Assembly (NCBI RefSeq): GCF_902806685.2
Contig: NC_048537.1
Location: 12,980,720-13,044,719 of the forward strand
Direction of reading: 5' to 3'
Source: Maniola hyperantus
Lineage: Eukaryota > Arthropoda > Insecta > Lepidoptera > Nymphalidae
DNA length: 64,000 nt
Each line of letters opens with the position of its first letter. Position 1 is the first letter of the stretch. Shown piece after piece: positions 33,199 through 43,345 of the stretch. The notes beneath the pieces are model-generated. The model saw nothing but the letters and a program-made list of their open reading frames with translations, was not told where the DNA came from and searched no databases. The position numbers and the translations under genes were made by a program.

Positions 33199-33837
33199 CC
33201 TATAGCTACTCGTACCTATTTTAGACATACGAGAAGCGGTCTCATAAAATCGAGTCAGATTATGAATTTAAATTGATAATGTAAAGTTTGCAAAAATGCA
33301 AAATAAAATAATTAGATACATATACCGAATAGGTTTTAAAATTGTTTGTCCTGAGTATCATAAATCTTAGAAATAAAAATGAATTAAATAATCTTGATAT
33401 TTTTCTTTTTGAAAACATTTTAGATAAATAGGGTTGTAAAAATATAGAAACTTATAAAAAAATAACTACCCAGTACCCACCTAGGTAAATGAAATTACCA
33501 AAGTCCATCACATAATAATTTATGTTCACGTCATAAAAGACATTAAAATATTATGTCATTATAAAAAAATATACCTAAATAATATTATCATGGACAATGG
33601 ACTCCCATAAATAAAAAATCCGCTAAAATATTGACGTAAATCAGGTTTAATACACGGAATTAATAAGGAAATTATTGATTCTGATATTACAATCAACAAG
33701 AAATATGAAATTAGTAATTACTATTTACATAATATTTATCGTTATTACGTTATTTATTTGTTTACAAGAACTTCATGAATAGAGCAAATTATTATTATTA
33801 CAGCTCTGCCCATTGACGCTCCCTTTACAGGTTTGCT
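33199..33837. other. No gene seen
   Basis: Very AT-rich. Confidence 0.45.
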
Positions 33838-34404
33838 AGTTAGGGTTCCGTAGCCGAATGGCAAAAAACGGAACCCTTATGGATTCGTCATGTCTGTCTG
33901 TCTGACTGTCTGGATGTATGTAACAGCCACTTTTTTCCGAAACTATAAGAGCTATTCTGTTGAAATTTGGTTAGTAGATGTATTCTGTGAACCGCATTAT
34001 GATTTTTACACAAAAATAGAAAAAACAATAAATTTTGGGGTTCCCCATACTTAGAACTGAAACTCAAAAAATTTGCCCATACGTGCGGGGTATCTATGTA
34101 TAGGTCTTCAAAAATGATATTGAGGTTTCTAATATGATTTTTTCTAAACTGAATAGTTTGCGCGAGAGACACTTCCAAAGTGGTATAATGTGTGTCCCCC
34201 CCTCCCTGTAACTTCTAAAATAAGAGAATGATAAAACTAAAAAATATATATGATGTACATTACCATGCAAACTTCCACCGGAAATTGGTTTGAACGAAAT
34301 CTAGTAAGTAGTTTTTGATTTATCGTGCAAAATGTCGATAAAATACGATTGTACTGCGGAACTCTCAGTGCGCGAGTCTGATTCGCACTTGGCCGGTTTT
34401 TTAA
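33838..34404 (+). mobile_element. GGTTCCGT...GGCCGGTTTT repeat, copy 1
   Basis: Starts TTAGGGTTCCGTAGCCGAAT, has a (GTCT)n run (33890-33912), then TGTTGAAATTTGGTTAGTAG, and ends GATTCGCACTTGGCCGGTTT. Non-coding, about 570 bp. Family also at 34521, 47211, 53798 and 58843. Confidence 0.7.
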
Positions 34405-34520
34405 ATTAAAATAGTTGTGAGATAAAACGGACACATCGCACACAAATGGATTGGAATTATAAGGCTTCCTTGCTTACTACGTACCTCTAAAAAAACGTAC
34501 CTACTTAATATCGAAATAAT

Positions 34521-36190
34521 CGGCCAAGTGCGAGTCAAACTCGCGCACCGGGGGTTCCGTACACGGTAATTTTATTCCATATTTTGTACGATAGATCAAA
34601 AACTATGCACAAAAATAAACTTGTAAACTTGTACCTAGCTGGTTTCATTTAACGACTACTACGTGCCTAACTTTCTGCATTTTGCAATAAGTAGATACAA
34701 ATAAGAAATAAGCTGCCACAAAAAACACGGACATACTAAGGTAGGCATATTACTTAAATTACACATATTAAAATTCAAATTCCTTCATAAAAATAAAAAT
34801 GGAAATCTACTTAATGTTACTCTACACACTTCCGTGATTTAAAAACTAAATAAATATTATACATTAACTGCGTAGTAAAGTGTCTACCTACCTTCGTCAG
34901 AAAAATATAAGTACTTAGCAATTAAAAATTTACGCCATAAGTACTACTAGCCAAACTATGCCATTCCGTTTCCCGTTGATGAGCATAAGATAAAAAAATG
35001 CGCGCTCCTAGTCTTTTCATTAAATTAAAAGAAATTTTTCAAGAAAAAAATGGCTTGAGATTAAAGACCATTAGAAAGAACTGGCAGTAGGCAAGTCAAG
35101 CTTTTCATAGCGATGCACGATGGCCGTTAGTGCCGGAAAATTTTAGAACCTAGCGAGAAGACCGGGTACCAGTAAATGATACACAAATTAAATCGCGAGG
35201 AGATAATGAAATGTAATTAAGTTTTTAGACATAAATTTTCCAAATAAGTAAGTACTAGGTGTATTTATAAGCACTGCTTTAATGTTCGCAACACTACTTA
35301 TTTCTGGTTGCTGTCTAATTCGTAAACAAATACACATCGTATGGTTTTAATTAACACTAAGATAATCCATCTAGCGAGCAAAAAATGCGTGAACATAATA
35401 TTTGCGTAGAAAAAAGTCGACGCTGGCGGCTGGAGGCATCTGAATCTGTGCAAGTAGCATTAAATAAACCTTTTCATTATTTAAAAGATTAAAATTCTGA
35501 TAAGTCCGTAATTATATTTAACCAGCTTATGCTCGCGACTTTGTCCGCGTGGACTACACAAATTTCAACCCCCTATTTCACCCCTTGGCGGTAGAATTTT
35601 CAAAAACCCTTTCTTAGAGGATGCCTACGTTATAATAGCTATCTGCATGTCAAATTTCAACCCAATCCGTCCAGTAGTTTGAGCTGTGCGTTGATAGACC
35701 AGTCAGTCAGTCACCTTTTATATATTTGACTAGTGTATGCTCGCGACTTCGTCCGTGTGGACTACGCAACGTACACAACCCCTAATTCACCCCCTTAGTA
35801 GGGGTTTAATTTTCAAAAATCATTTCTTAGTGGATTCCTACGCCATAATAGCTATTTGATGATAGATAAATCAAAAACCATAATGCATGAAAATAAATAA
35901 AATCTGTTTTAGAATGATAAAGCCCTTTCATAATAATATGATGTACCCCACTTGTTGAAAATACCAATTAAGCATTATTTCTTACAACTTATTTTAATTT
36001 TTTTTGTGACTACAAATTTACGGTTTTCGAATTTTTCCCCTTACGTGTACTATAAGACTTACTTACCTACCAAATTTTATGATTCTAGTTCAACGGGAAG
36101 TAGGATAGATTTCTTGACAGACATACAGACAACAAAGTGATTATATAAGGGTTCCGTTTTCCTTTTGAAGTACAGAACCCAAAAAAATAA
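34521..36190 (-). mobile_element. GGTTCCGT repeat, inverted and interrupted
   Basis: 34521-34618 (ATCGGCCAAGTGCGAGTCAA, AAACTATGCACAAAAATAAA) is the reversed right end. The rest resumes at about 35863 (AATCAAAAACCATAATGCAT) and runs to GGGTTCCGTTTTCCTTTTGA (36150-36172). Between them lies about 1.2 kb of other DNA, including the H3 copies at 35518-35862. The junction phrase is partly duplicated, so either a large insertion or two truncated copies explain it. Confidence 0.5.
35518..35862 (-). mobile_element. Two repeat family H3 copies in tandem
   Basis: Copy 1 (35518-35735): AACCAGCTTATGCTCGCGAC, ATTTCAACCCAATCCGTCCA, GAGCTGTGCGTTGATAGACC, CAGTCAGTC. Copy 2 (about 35729-35862): GACTAGTGTATGCTCGCGAC, TTCGTCCGTGTGGACTACG. 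Relatives at 49485-49690 (inverse) and 55345-55520. Confidence 0.6.
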
Positions 36191-36562
36191 GAATATAAGT
36201 ATCTTGACGTCTTATATTCATCTTTAACTTTCAAACAACTTAAGTATGGAGACATCAATTCTGCACAGATCTTGCTATTTTTAGAAAAGAAATCCGTAGC
36301 TCCAAAAGAATATTAAAATATAAAAGTGCATTGACTTATTATACAAATTAGCTATATAAATAAAAAAAACCTGTTGTTTAGAATAATTCTACGTTAATGG
36401 TAATATGTATCTTTAAAACTAGCAATTGTAACTTCTTGTTTTTCCTTCAAATATGAGTACAATACAAGATAATTTGTTATGAACATGTAGTCACATGTTT
36501 TGAAATGTGTAATTTCTAATGTTTTTTTCCTTAAAATAGGTCATATGCTAGTTTAGGGAAAA
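36191..36562. other. No gene seen; LINE 3' flank
   Basis: AT-rich DNA bordering the R1-type insertion. Confidence 0.5.
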
Positions 36563-36574
36563 TAGTTGAACTAA

Positions 36575-36577
<3 letters not shown>
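36563..36577. repeat. R1-type LINE target-site duplication, 3' side
   Basis: TAGTTGAACTAACCT, identical to 42800-42814. The last T merges with the T run, so 14 or 15 bp. Confidence 0.95.

Positions 36578-36609
<32 letters not shown>
36578..36609 (-). other. Poly(A) tail of R1-type LINE
   Basis: An uninterrupted run of 32 T on the plus strand (33 including the shared T at 36577), i.e. a pure poly(A) in the element's sense. Purity suggests a young insertion. Confidence 0.95.
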
Positions 36610-36905
36610 CCGTGGGGAAATCCTCATGGATGCCACCGCACCCGGGGAGGTGCGGAGGTTATGTCGGACTCTTACCGACTAAAACCCCACGATGTTCCAC
36701 GCATCGCCTGGTGGCTGGGCTACGGGGCCAAACACGTTCGCGCAACCCAGCCAGCGGCGCCTGCTGAGGACCCACCTCAGGGGACCAATGAAGTCCCTAA
36801 ACACCGTCTGAGGCGCACCAGGAACACAAAGGTGCGCCTTCCGACTCGAGGACTGGTTTCTTTACGGACGATAGACTCCCCGTGTCTATTGCCCAAGAGT
36901 CCTTC

Positions 36906-39900
36906 TCAAGGGGGTAGGCGGCGGTCGTGGGCGACTCGCCTACGCCCGACCCTCCTACGACGGATGGCATGAGAGTTGAAATCATCTTCTCTCATGCGCT
37001 CCGCCAGCTCCTTCTGCGACATTACCTGCTCGCAGAAGAGCTCTACTGCTTTCCAAGACCCATCGCTGCCCGCCATGGCTTTGACCACGGCTGGCAGGGA
37101 GAGGTCTTGCCCCACTGCCGCCACGAGCGTCTCTCGCGACTCAGCCCATGCTGGGCACTCTGCCAGAGTGTGTTGCGCCGTATCCACGGCACTGCCACAC
37201 TCATGGCACTCCTCATTAGGCTCTCTACCTGCGATCTTGCACAGGTACCTTCCGAAGCAGCCATGCCCCGAAAGAACCTGCACAAGATGGAAGGTGAGTA
37301 CTCCGTGCCCTCTCTCCACCCACTGTTGAAGAACGGGCCGGATCGCCGCCACTATCATGTGACCTGCGCTGGGTGACTCGAGTCTCCCCCACCATTGGTA
37401 GACAAGCTCGGTCTGCGCATTTCGCCGCCACCCAGCAATTTCTGCGGAGGTAGGGTGTTCTCCCCGTAATCGGGCATCCACCCTTCGCTGGTGCATGTCT
37501 GCGAGCATCTCCGCATCCAGATCCCATGGAGGAGTCCCTGCCAAAACACAGGCCGCCTCACAGGAAATGGTGCGATAACCTCTTACCACTCTGACCGCCA
37601 TGACTCGCTGCGGCCTTCGCAACAGGGTACAATTGCAGGCGTTCAGAGCATCCGCCCAGATAGGTGCCCCGTAAAGAGCCATCGATCGCACCACTCCCGT
37701 ATACAAGCGGCGGCAGCTGGCACTTGGCCCACCCACGTTTGGGAGGAGTCGTCCGAGCGCCCCGGCAGCTCCAATTAGTTTGGGGGCCAGGCGTCGGAAA
37801 TGCTCCTCGAATTTCCAACGACTGTCGAGAACGAGTCCTAGGTACTTCATCGTCGACTCGACAGCGATGGAAACCCCGCCCACTACTAGATGTTCGCCCG
37901 CCGGAGGTGCTCTCCTTGGCCCATGAAAGCACAGGGCTTCAGACTTATTGAGGGCTACTTGAAGTCCCAGCCGCCGGATACGCGCTACGACTTGGGCCAC
38001 TCCAGCCGTCGCTAAGACGCGCGCTTCTCTGAAATTGCTACCTCGAGCTGTCACAAGAGTGTCATCCGCGTAGCACGTCAGATCAACACCCCGCACGTTA
38101 GCCCCCCGCAGTACCCAATCATAACCGATGTTCCACAGGAGAGGTCCAAGAACTGAACCCTGTGGAACACCGCACTGGACTTCTCGCCTTACCCATTCCC
38201 CATCATGCGCCGGGTAGACAATGGCTCGGCCTGACAGATAGGCCTCCACGAGTCGCCTGAGATATGCCGGCATCGCATGGTATCTCAGCGCCTCCCTGAT
38301 ACTGCTCCAAGGCAAGGTGTTAAAAGCATTAGCGATGTCAAGAGACACCGCCAAGACTACCTCACCCTGAGAAACAGCATCATCTGTCAGGGCCTTCACC
38401 CGTGCGACTGCGTCAATTGTGGACCGGCCCCGGCGGAAGCCAAACTGATGATCGCTGAGACCTGGCCCTGTCCCTTCCAGATGGCGGAGTATACGCGTGG
38501 CAACCACACGTTCGAAGAGCTTGCCCACCTCGTCCAGTAATACGATAGGCCTATACGCTGATGGCGAATTGGCTGGGCGTCCCTCCTTGCGTAGCAGAAC
38601 CAGTTTCCCCGTCTTCCAAGGACGTGGAAACTGACCCTGCCTCAAGCACGTGCTAAACAGCCCCCTTAGTCGAGGCTCCAAAGGACCCAAAGCCATTGCT
38701 AATGCACGGCCGTGCACTCCATCAGGGCCCGGAGCAGTGTTTTTGGCTCGGAGCCGCAGCACCGCCGCCTTTAGTTCGCCCTCGGAGACTTCCGGCGCGT
38801 GAGAGACGGTCTCGTCCTCTTCACCTGTGGGTGGTGCCATGTGTGGTGACTCCTGAATGACCGGGAACAACGAATCCACCACCATCTCCAGCTGTTGAGG
38901 CTGAAGAGTTTGTGTGAGTGGCGGTGCCCAGGGGCGCAGCTTTCGTCGGACCATTTTATATGGCCGCCCCCAAGGATCAGCATTGAGGCTCTCAAGCATC
39001 TCCTCTTCTGCCAGATCCTTCGCCGTTCTAATGGCCACCTGTAGGGCCACGACAGCCTCTCTGTACAGCGCGTAGAGGCGCACCTCCTCTGGCTCATTCC
39101 GATTTCGACGGCGACGGCACCTTTGGTACTTGCGTCTCGCTGCCACGCAGGATCTGCGTAGCTGCGCTATCTCCATTGACCACCAGTACACTGCATTTTT
39201 TGGAGGGCAGGGACCGACTCGTGGCATAGCTGCATCGCAAACTTGCCTCATGGCTTTGCCGAATGACTCGGCCCCCCGCTCCACCTCCACTGGGCTTTCA
39301 GATCCCGTCACCCATGCTTCAACCAATGCCGCCTCATATAAGACCTCTCTGTTCAAGCGCTTTAATGACCAGCGAGGATTGTTGCCTTGAGAGGCCTGAC
39401 TCGGACCGCTTACAGATGTTGCAGATGAGGCAACTGCGAACCGAATATATCGGTGATCAGAGAGTGTCTCCTCATCTTCCAATACTTCCCAATCATTGAC
39501 ACGGCGTGCCAGAGCAGCATCAACAAAGGTGATATCTACAATGGAACCACCCTGTTGCCGCACGCACGTGTAAGCCGTCCCCCGGTTCGCCACTGACAGC
39601 CCCGTCGAGAGCGCCCACTCCTCAAGCTCCCTACCACGCGCATCAGTCAACGGAGATCCCCACGCCATAGACTTGGCATTGAAATCACCGGCAACGAGCA
39701 TCTGGTCCGAGCGATTCCGGTCGATTTGGGCCCCGAGCTCCACCAGGAACGACTCAAATTCTGCCAGAGTTCTATTCGGTGAGAAGTAGATGCCAATCAC
39801 TGTGACGTCACCCACTTGCGCTGAGACATATCCGCGCCCCCTCACAACTCTTTCGAAGTTCGGAGATCCAGCAGCAGTCCGGGTTGTGATAGCCACCAAG

Positions 39901-40055
39901 CCGTCGTGATCCCCCACCCAATCGTCACCCGATGGGACGTAGTACGGTTCGGCGACCACGGCCACGTGTATTGACCACTCCGCTATACTCTGGAACAGGA
40001 GGTCCTGAGCTCTAGCAGAGTGGTTAATGTTCGCTTGGAGAAATCTGAGGGCCAT
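36906..40055 (-). CDS. R1-type LINE ORF2: APE endonuclease and reverse transcriptase
   Basis: 1049 residues, ATG at 40055, TGA at 36908-36906. It nicks the target and copies the element RNA from the exposed 3' end. Endonuclease (about 1-210): N9/N11 in LQANINHS, E36 in VVAEPYY, YFSPN (90-94), GDFNAKS with D124 and N126, SDH with D200 and H201, so the catalytic set is complete. Reverse transcriptase (about 430-690): NTAPGPDGVHG, SLDIANAF with D573, GVPQGSVLGPLLWN, YADD at 662-665. After a thumb region comes a C-terminal Cys-His finger (CHECGSAVDTAQHTLAEC), normal for the R1 clade. No RNase H domain. The start lies 3 nt after the ORF1 stop in the same frame (TAA TAA ATG), so translation probably depends on reinitiation. 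No stop or frameshift. Confidence 0.95.
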   Translation of the reverse strand: MALRFLQANINHSARAQDLLFQSIAEWSIHVAVVAEPYYVPSGDDWVGDHDGLVAITTRTAAGSPNFERVVRGRGYVSAQVGDVTVIGIYFSPNRTLAEFESFLVELGAQIDRNRSDQMLVAGDFNAKSMAWGSPLTDARGRELEEWALSTGLSVANRGTAYTCVRQQGGSIVDITFVDAALARRVNDWEVLEDEETLSDHRYIRFAVASSATSVSGPSQASQGNNPRWSLKRLNREVLYEAALVEAWVTGSESPVEVERGAESFGKAMRQVCDAAMPRVGPCPPKNAVYWWSMEIAQLRRSCVAARRKYQRCRRRRNRNEPEEVRLYALYREAVVALQVAIRTAKDLAEEEMLESLNADPWGRPYKMVRRKLRPWAPPLTQTLQPQQLEMVVDSLFPVIQESPHMAPPTGEEDETVSHAPEVSEGELKAAVLRLRAKNTAPGPDGVHGRALAMALGPLEPRLRGLFSTCLRQGQFPRPWKTGKLVLLRKEGRPANSPSAYRPIVLLDEVGKLFERVVATRILRHLEGTGPGLSDHQFGFRRGRSTIDAVARVKALTDDAVSQGEVVLAVSLDIANAFNTLPWSSIREALRYHAMPAYLRRLVEAYLSGRAIVYPAHDGEWVRREVQCGVPQGSVLGPLLWNIGYDWVLRGANVRGVDLTCYADDTLVTARGSNFREARVLATAGVAQVVARIRRLGLQVALNKSEALCFHGPRRAPPAGEHLVVGGVSIAVESTMKYLGLVLDSRWKFEEHFRRLAPKLIGAAGALGRLLPNVGGPSASCRRLYTGVVRSMALYGAPIWADALNACNCTLLRRPQRVMAVRVVRGYRTISCEAACVLAGTPPWDLDAEMLADMHQRRVDARLRGEHPTSAEIAGWRRNAQTELVYQWWGRLESPSAGHMIVAAIRPVLQQWVERGHGVLTFHLVQVLSGHGCFGRYLCKIAGREPNEECHECGSAVDTAQHTLAECPAWAESRETLVAAVGQDLSLPAVVKAMAGSDGSWKAVELFCEQVMSQKELAERMREDDFNSHAIRRRRVGRRRVAHDRRLPP

Positions 40056-40058
40056 TTA

Positions 40059-42389
40059 TTATCCAACGGTCATCTGAACCTCCTCAGCCCGATTATTCAT
40101 GGATGGGCTGGCAGACTGCGAGGGGACCCGGGGGCCATCGACATCTTTGCCACTCTTCTTTCTGGGCTTTCTGGGCTGATTGCATGCGCCACTACCCCCC
40201 CGATAATCCGCCGGTCTACCAGCTGCCGCACACACACTACAATGTGGTGCAGCCGAGCAGTCCTTCGCTTTATGACCAACCTGCCCGCATCGGTAACAAG
40301 TGTCGCTGCGGTCAGTCCCAGCGATGCACTGCGCCCTCAAATGCCCCCTTTCCAAGCAGCGGTAGCACCGCTGGGGTCGCTCGTCAAGCAGATTAACGCG
40401 GGCCGAAACCCAGCCCACTAAAAGTTTGCCTCCTTCCACCACCTTTTTTGCAGCCATGACTGGGCAACGCAGCCATACCGTACCAAGGCCCGAAAAATTG
40501 TGGACGACCTCCCCGGCACGTATCTGGTCAGCAGAACAGCCCCCTGTACGTGCCACTGCGGTCACCACGTCACTACTGGTGACAGAGTCATCCAGGCCCG
40601 AAACACGTATATCGGCGCATTTGGTGGGCCTAGAGACTCGCACAAATTCTTCACCTATTACTTCTCTAATCTTATGAGCAAGAGCGTCCGCCTTCTCTCC
40701 CTGAGAAGCCCCTGGGAGCTCCAAAATCCGCCCTCCAGTCGCAGCCACTTTAAACCGCACCGCGGCAACGCCAAAGTCTGACAGGGAGATACTTTCCTTA
40801 GCCTTTTGTATCACTTTGCTATAGGAAGCTCCTTTCTCCTCAGCTCCCGGCTGCAGCGTTATTATTACTGCCGCAGAACGAGGCGGGCGAAGCTTCCGAC
40901 TCTTGTTTAAGGGTTGCTGCCGTTGCTGCGACTGAGACTGTGGCTGCGACTGACCTTGTGGCTGCAAGGGCGGGCCATCCCCATGCACGCCAGTTTTCCC
41001 CCTCTTCTTTTTCTTTTTCTTCTTCTTCTTTCCCTTCTTCCTCCCTCCAACCCTCTGCCAAGCACCTTCGTTGGGAGCGGGTTGGAAGGATGAATCAGAA
41101 GTTGGCGCATGGTGCGTCTCCTCTTCATAGAGTGTCTTCTCTGCGGGGCGCGTCTCCTTTGCAGTCCTGCTGGGGCCTGCTTGCTTCTGTGCGGGATCTG
41201 CCTCCTTTTTTCTATCTGCCGCCAATGGGGGGCGAAGTAGCTTCTCCGGGAGGAGCCTGTCCTCGAAGGAGGCCAGGCGGGCATTAAGCATTTCTCCAAC
41301 CTGAACCATCACCGAGCGACAAATCTCCTCCATTGGGGACGCATCCGAGTTGGTTCCAGTGCGTTGACCTTTCTTCTTTTTTTGAGAAGGCTGCGACACA
41401 GGGGGCAGCTCCTCAGTCATATCCAAGGGAGAGGGCACGGAACCCTGCTTTCGCGCACTCTCCATGTCCTTTTTTATCTCGGCCATCTCCTTACGGAGGC
41501 TGGCCATTTCCACCTGCAGGCGCATGTTGTCAGCCTGCAGTTTCTGTGTCTCCTCTGAGATTGAGCGTGAGCTGAGGACTTCCACAGCCTCTTTAATGGA
41601 GGCCACAGCGTCCTTCAGGACCCGCACAAATGTCCCCTTAAGATTGCCGGACTTTGTGGCGACCGTTGTTATTGCCGCCAGGTCGTCCAGTACTTGTTGT
41701 TGGACACCAGCCACAGTTTTTTCTCCTGCTGCTGGCCGAGACTCCACCGATCCCGCTGCCGAAGAATCGGAAAGTCCCTGCTCTTTCCTGAACTGATTGA
41801 CGACGGAGGCTCTTAGCAGTTCCTCCTCCGCCTTTTCAGAGACTTCCTGGCGCCTCTTCCGGGCCAGCTCAGCCTTGGCCTTGGCCGATACCGCAGATTT
41901 ACTACTAGCAGGGGGACGGCCCCTACTTCTGGGTTTCGCTGTCTCCAACATTTCATCATCAGTCGACGCCGAAGCATCCCCTCCAAGACGTGGCCTCTTT
42001 GCGCCTTGCACTTGCCAGAAGCGGCCCGGACCCGACACGATCGCAGAGGATTCAGAACCCGACCTGGATCTGCACTCCGCGATCATGTCCGATCCCGGCA
42101 ACGACAACGCCACCTCGCTCGGTTCTGTGATCCCTATCACACCGCATATCTCTCCTATCTCCATCACCACCTCCTCCTTCTCATTTTCTTCTCTTCTCTT
42201 CTCCTCTTCCCCTATTTCCCCCAGCACATTTCCAACTTCTTTACCCTCCATTCGTGAACCTACCCCCATTGAACGTCGGTTGGCCCCCCCGTATACGATG
42301 GGGCCGATGCTCCGGCTGTCCGAAACACCAAGGGATTCCCCGCTAGCGGGACCCTCCCGGGTAGAATATTCGTACGACGCTTTTTCCAT
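40059..42389 (-). CDS. R1-type LINE ORF1: gag-like RNA-binding protein
   Basis: 776 residues if started at the first ATG (42389); the frame is open from 42455 but begins there with GTG right after TGA. ORF1 proteins of R1-clade elements bind the element RNA and carry the particle to its chromosomal target. Seen: an acidic, Ser-rich N-terminus, a basic stretch (AKAKAELARKRRQ, about 169-181), a leucine-rich heptad region (LQADNMRLQVEMASLRKEM, about 284-302) likely to form a coiled coil, a long Lys run, then Cys knuckles: CYRCLERGHLRAQC (675-688), CYRCGQVGHKAKDC (698-711), and a third, CSVC...Y...C (717-736). In the third, Tyr stands where I expect His (TAT for CAT). It ends TAA followed by a second TAA. 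Confidence 0.92.
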   Translation of the reverse strand: MEKASYEYSTREGPASGESLGVSDSRSIGPIVYGGANRRSMGVGSRMEGKEVGNVLGEIGEEEKRREENEKEEVVMEIGEICGVIGITEPSEVALSLPGSDMIAECRSRSGSESSAIVSGPGRFWQVQGAKRPRLGGDASASTDDEMLETAKPRSRGRPPASSKSAVSAKAKAELARKRRQEVSEKAEEELLRASVVNQFRKEQGLSDSSAAGSVESRPAAGEKTVAGVQQQVLDDLAAITTVATKSGNLKGTFVRVLKDAVASIKEAVEVLSSRSISEETQKLQADNMRLQVEMASLRKEMAEIKKDMESARKQGSVPSPLDMTEELPPVSQPSQKKKKGQRTGTNSDASPMEEICRSVMVQVGEMLNARLASFEDRLLPEKLLRPPLAADRKKEADPAQKQAGPSRTAKETRPAEKTLYEEETHHAPTSDSSFQPAPNEGAWQRVGGRKKGKKKKKKKKKRGKTGVHGDGPPLQPQGQSQPQSQSQQRQQPLNKSRKLRPPRSAAVIITLQPGAEEKGASYSKVIQKAKESISLSDFGVAAVRFKVAATGGRILELPGASQGEKADALAHKIREVIGEEFVRVSRPTKCADIRVSGLDDSVTSSDVVTAVARTGGCSADQIRAGEVVHNFSGLGTVWLRCPVMAAKKVVEGGKLLVGWVSARVNLLDERPQRCYRCLERGHLRAQCIAGTDRSDTCYRCGQVGHKAKDCSAAPHCSVCAAAGRPADYRGGSGACNQPRKPRKKSGKDVDGPRVPSQSASPSMNNRAEEVQMTVG

Positions 42390-42799
42390 TTTTTTGTTTT
42401 TTAACCCCAGTTCCCCCCCACCTGACGCCTTAACGACTGATCCCCCATCAGCCACTCATCCCATCGGCAGGCGTCAAACCTTGAGATTAGGTGGGCGTTC
42501 CCGCCCGCTTCGGTTATTTTTAAAGAGGTTTTCTTCCTCTCGATAAGCGTCACCGCTCTCCACCCACTGGGGTGTTTACCCCTGGTTTCGTCCACTGTGC
42601 CCTCTGCTAATCAGAGGGACACGCGGAGAGACCTTCCCCCCCTGCCAAGTTATTAGCCATAACCAACAATATCCACGTAGAGGAATTATTGGTCATGTTA
42701 CCGGGGCGCACCGGCCCGAGTACTGCTCTTCCCCCCGGACGTATCCAAAAGGAGATCGCAGCACCCAAGCACACTGGGAGGTTACCTGGCTGGCGCCCC
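42390..42799 (-). promoter_or_regulatory. 5' UTR of R1-type LINE, presumed internal promoter
   Basis: About 410 bp before ORF1. R1-clade elements normally carry their promoter inside this region; no specific box can be named here. In sense it starts AGGGGCGCCAGCCAGGTAAC. The outer 165 bp recur as a diverged copy at 43971-44135. Confidence 0.55.
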
Positions 42800-42814
42800 T
42801 AGTTGAACTAACCT
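42800..42814. repeat. R1-type LINE target-site duplication, 5' side
   Basis: TAGTTGAACTAACCT, followed by AACCCAAC. The uninterrupted site thus contains CTAACCTAACC. Confidence 0.95.
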
Positions 42815-43059
42815 AACCCAACTTCTCATCCACTGGATTTGCAATTATGCATCTAGATTTACCTGTTAATTTATTTTCTTGGTTTTTACATAAGCCAGTA
42901 ATCGTAGCTCTGAGATGATTTATTTCCCGTAATCATAATCTCATTATTTTTTACCATGCCTAAAGGGAGATGTTTACCGATATATGTCTCATCGATTTAC
43001 AAAGCTGAGGTACCAAAGGGAAACACACATAGTTCGGTGGAATAACGGATGTTAAGTTT

Positions 43060-43345
43060 TCGTTGATGGAGTGACAACCTCGCACCGGAAGATCCAGAGT
43101 CAGTAGATACCCCAAATTAAACAGGTCGACAGAAGTCATCAAGTTCTGGAAGCCTAGACACAAGTTGCACAGTCTACTTAGGTACACATGACAGCACATC
43201 TATTTATGAAACGAACAATGGGAGGCGCACTCCCTGTGGAATCAGTGGCTTCTGTGGAATCATAAGACCAACTCAGCACTGGAAGAGGAAGAGTCAGAAG
43301 ATGCCTCAAACCGAAAGATGGACAGCTGGAAGCCGCTAGACTCTA
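43060..43345 (+). pseudogene. Two RTE-type LINE relics in tandem
   Basis: GATGGAGTGACAACCTCGCA, CCGGAAGATCCAGAGTC (43067-43103) and AAGACCAACTCAGCACTGGA, AGAGGAAGAGTCAGAAGAT (43264-43302) both parallel the RTE segment at 7437-7480 (TGGAATAGCGACCTCGCATC). Stops break both. Possibly one copy duplicated. Confidence 0.45.

Larger units (their letters stand above)
36578..42799 (-). mobile_element. Full-length R1-clade non-LTR retrotransposon
   Basis: 6.2 kb, sense on the minus strand. 5' UTR (42799 down to about 42390), ORF1, ORF2, 3' UTR (36905-36610) and poly(A) (T run 36578-36609), bracketed by a 15-bp target-site duplication. Both ORFs are unbroken. This is what a recent, complete target-primed insertion looks like. 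GC content is much higher than the flanks. The N-terminus of ORF2 (LQANINHSARAQDLL) and three Cys-rich knuckles in ORF1 place it near the R1 clade, which contains the telomere-repeat elements TRAS and SART. The target, reconstructed, reads GAACTAACCTAACCCAAC, including two CCTAA units. Confidence 0.95.

Noticed and set aside
42390..42455. GTG start for LINE ORF1
   Set aside because: It lies directly after a TGA and is not ATG; 42389 is the first ATG in frame.
41797..42546. 249-codon plus-strand frame
   Set aside because: Antisense shadow of LINE ORF1; Ser/Pro-rich because it is opposite a Glu/Gly-rich gene.
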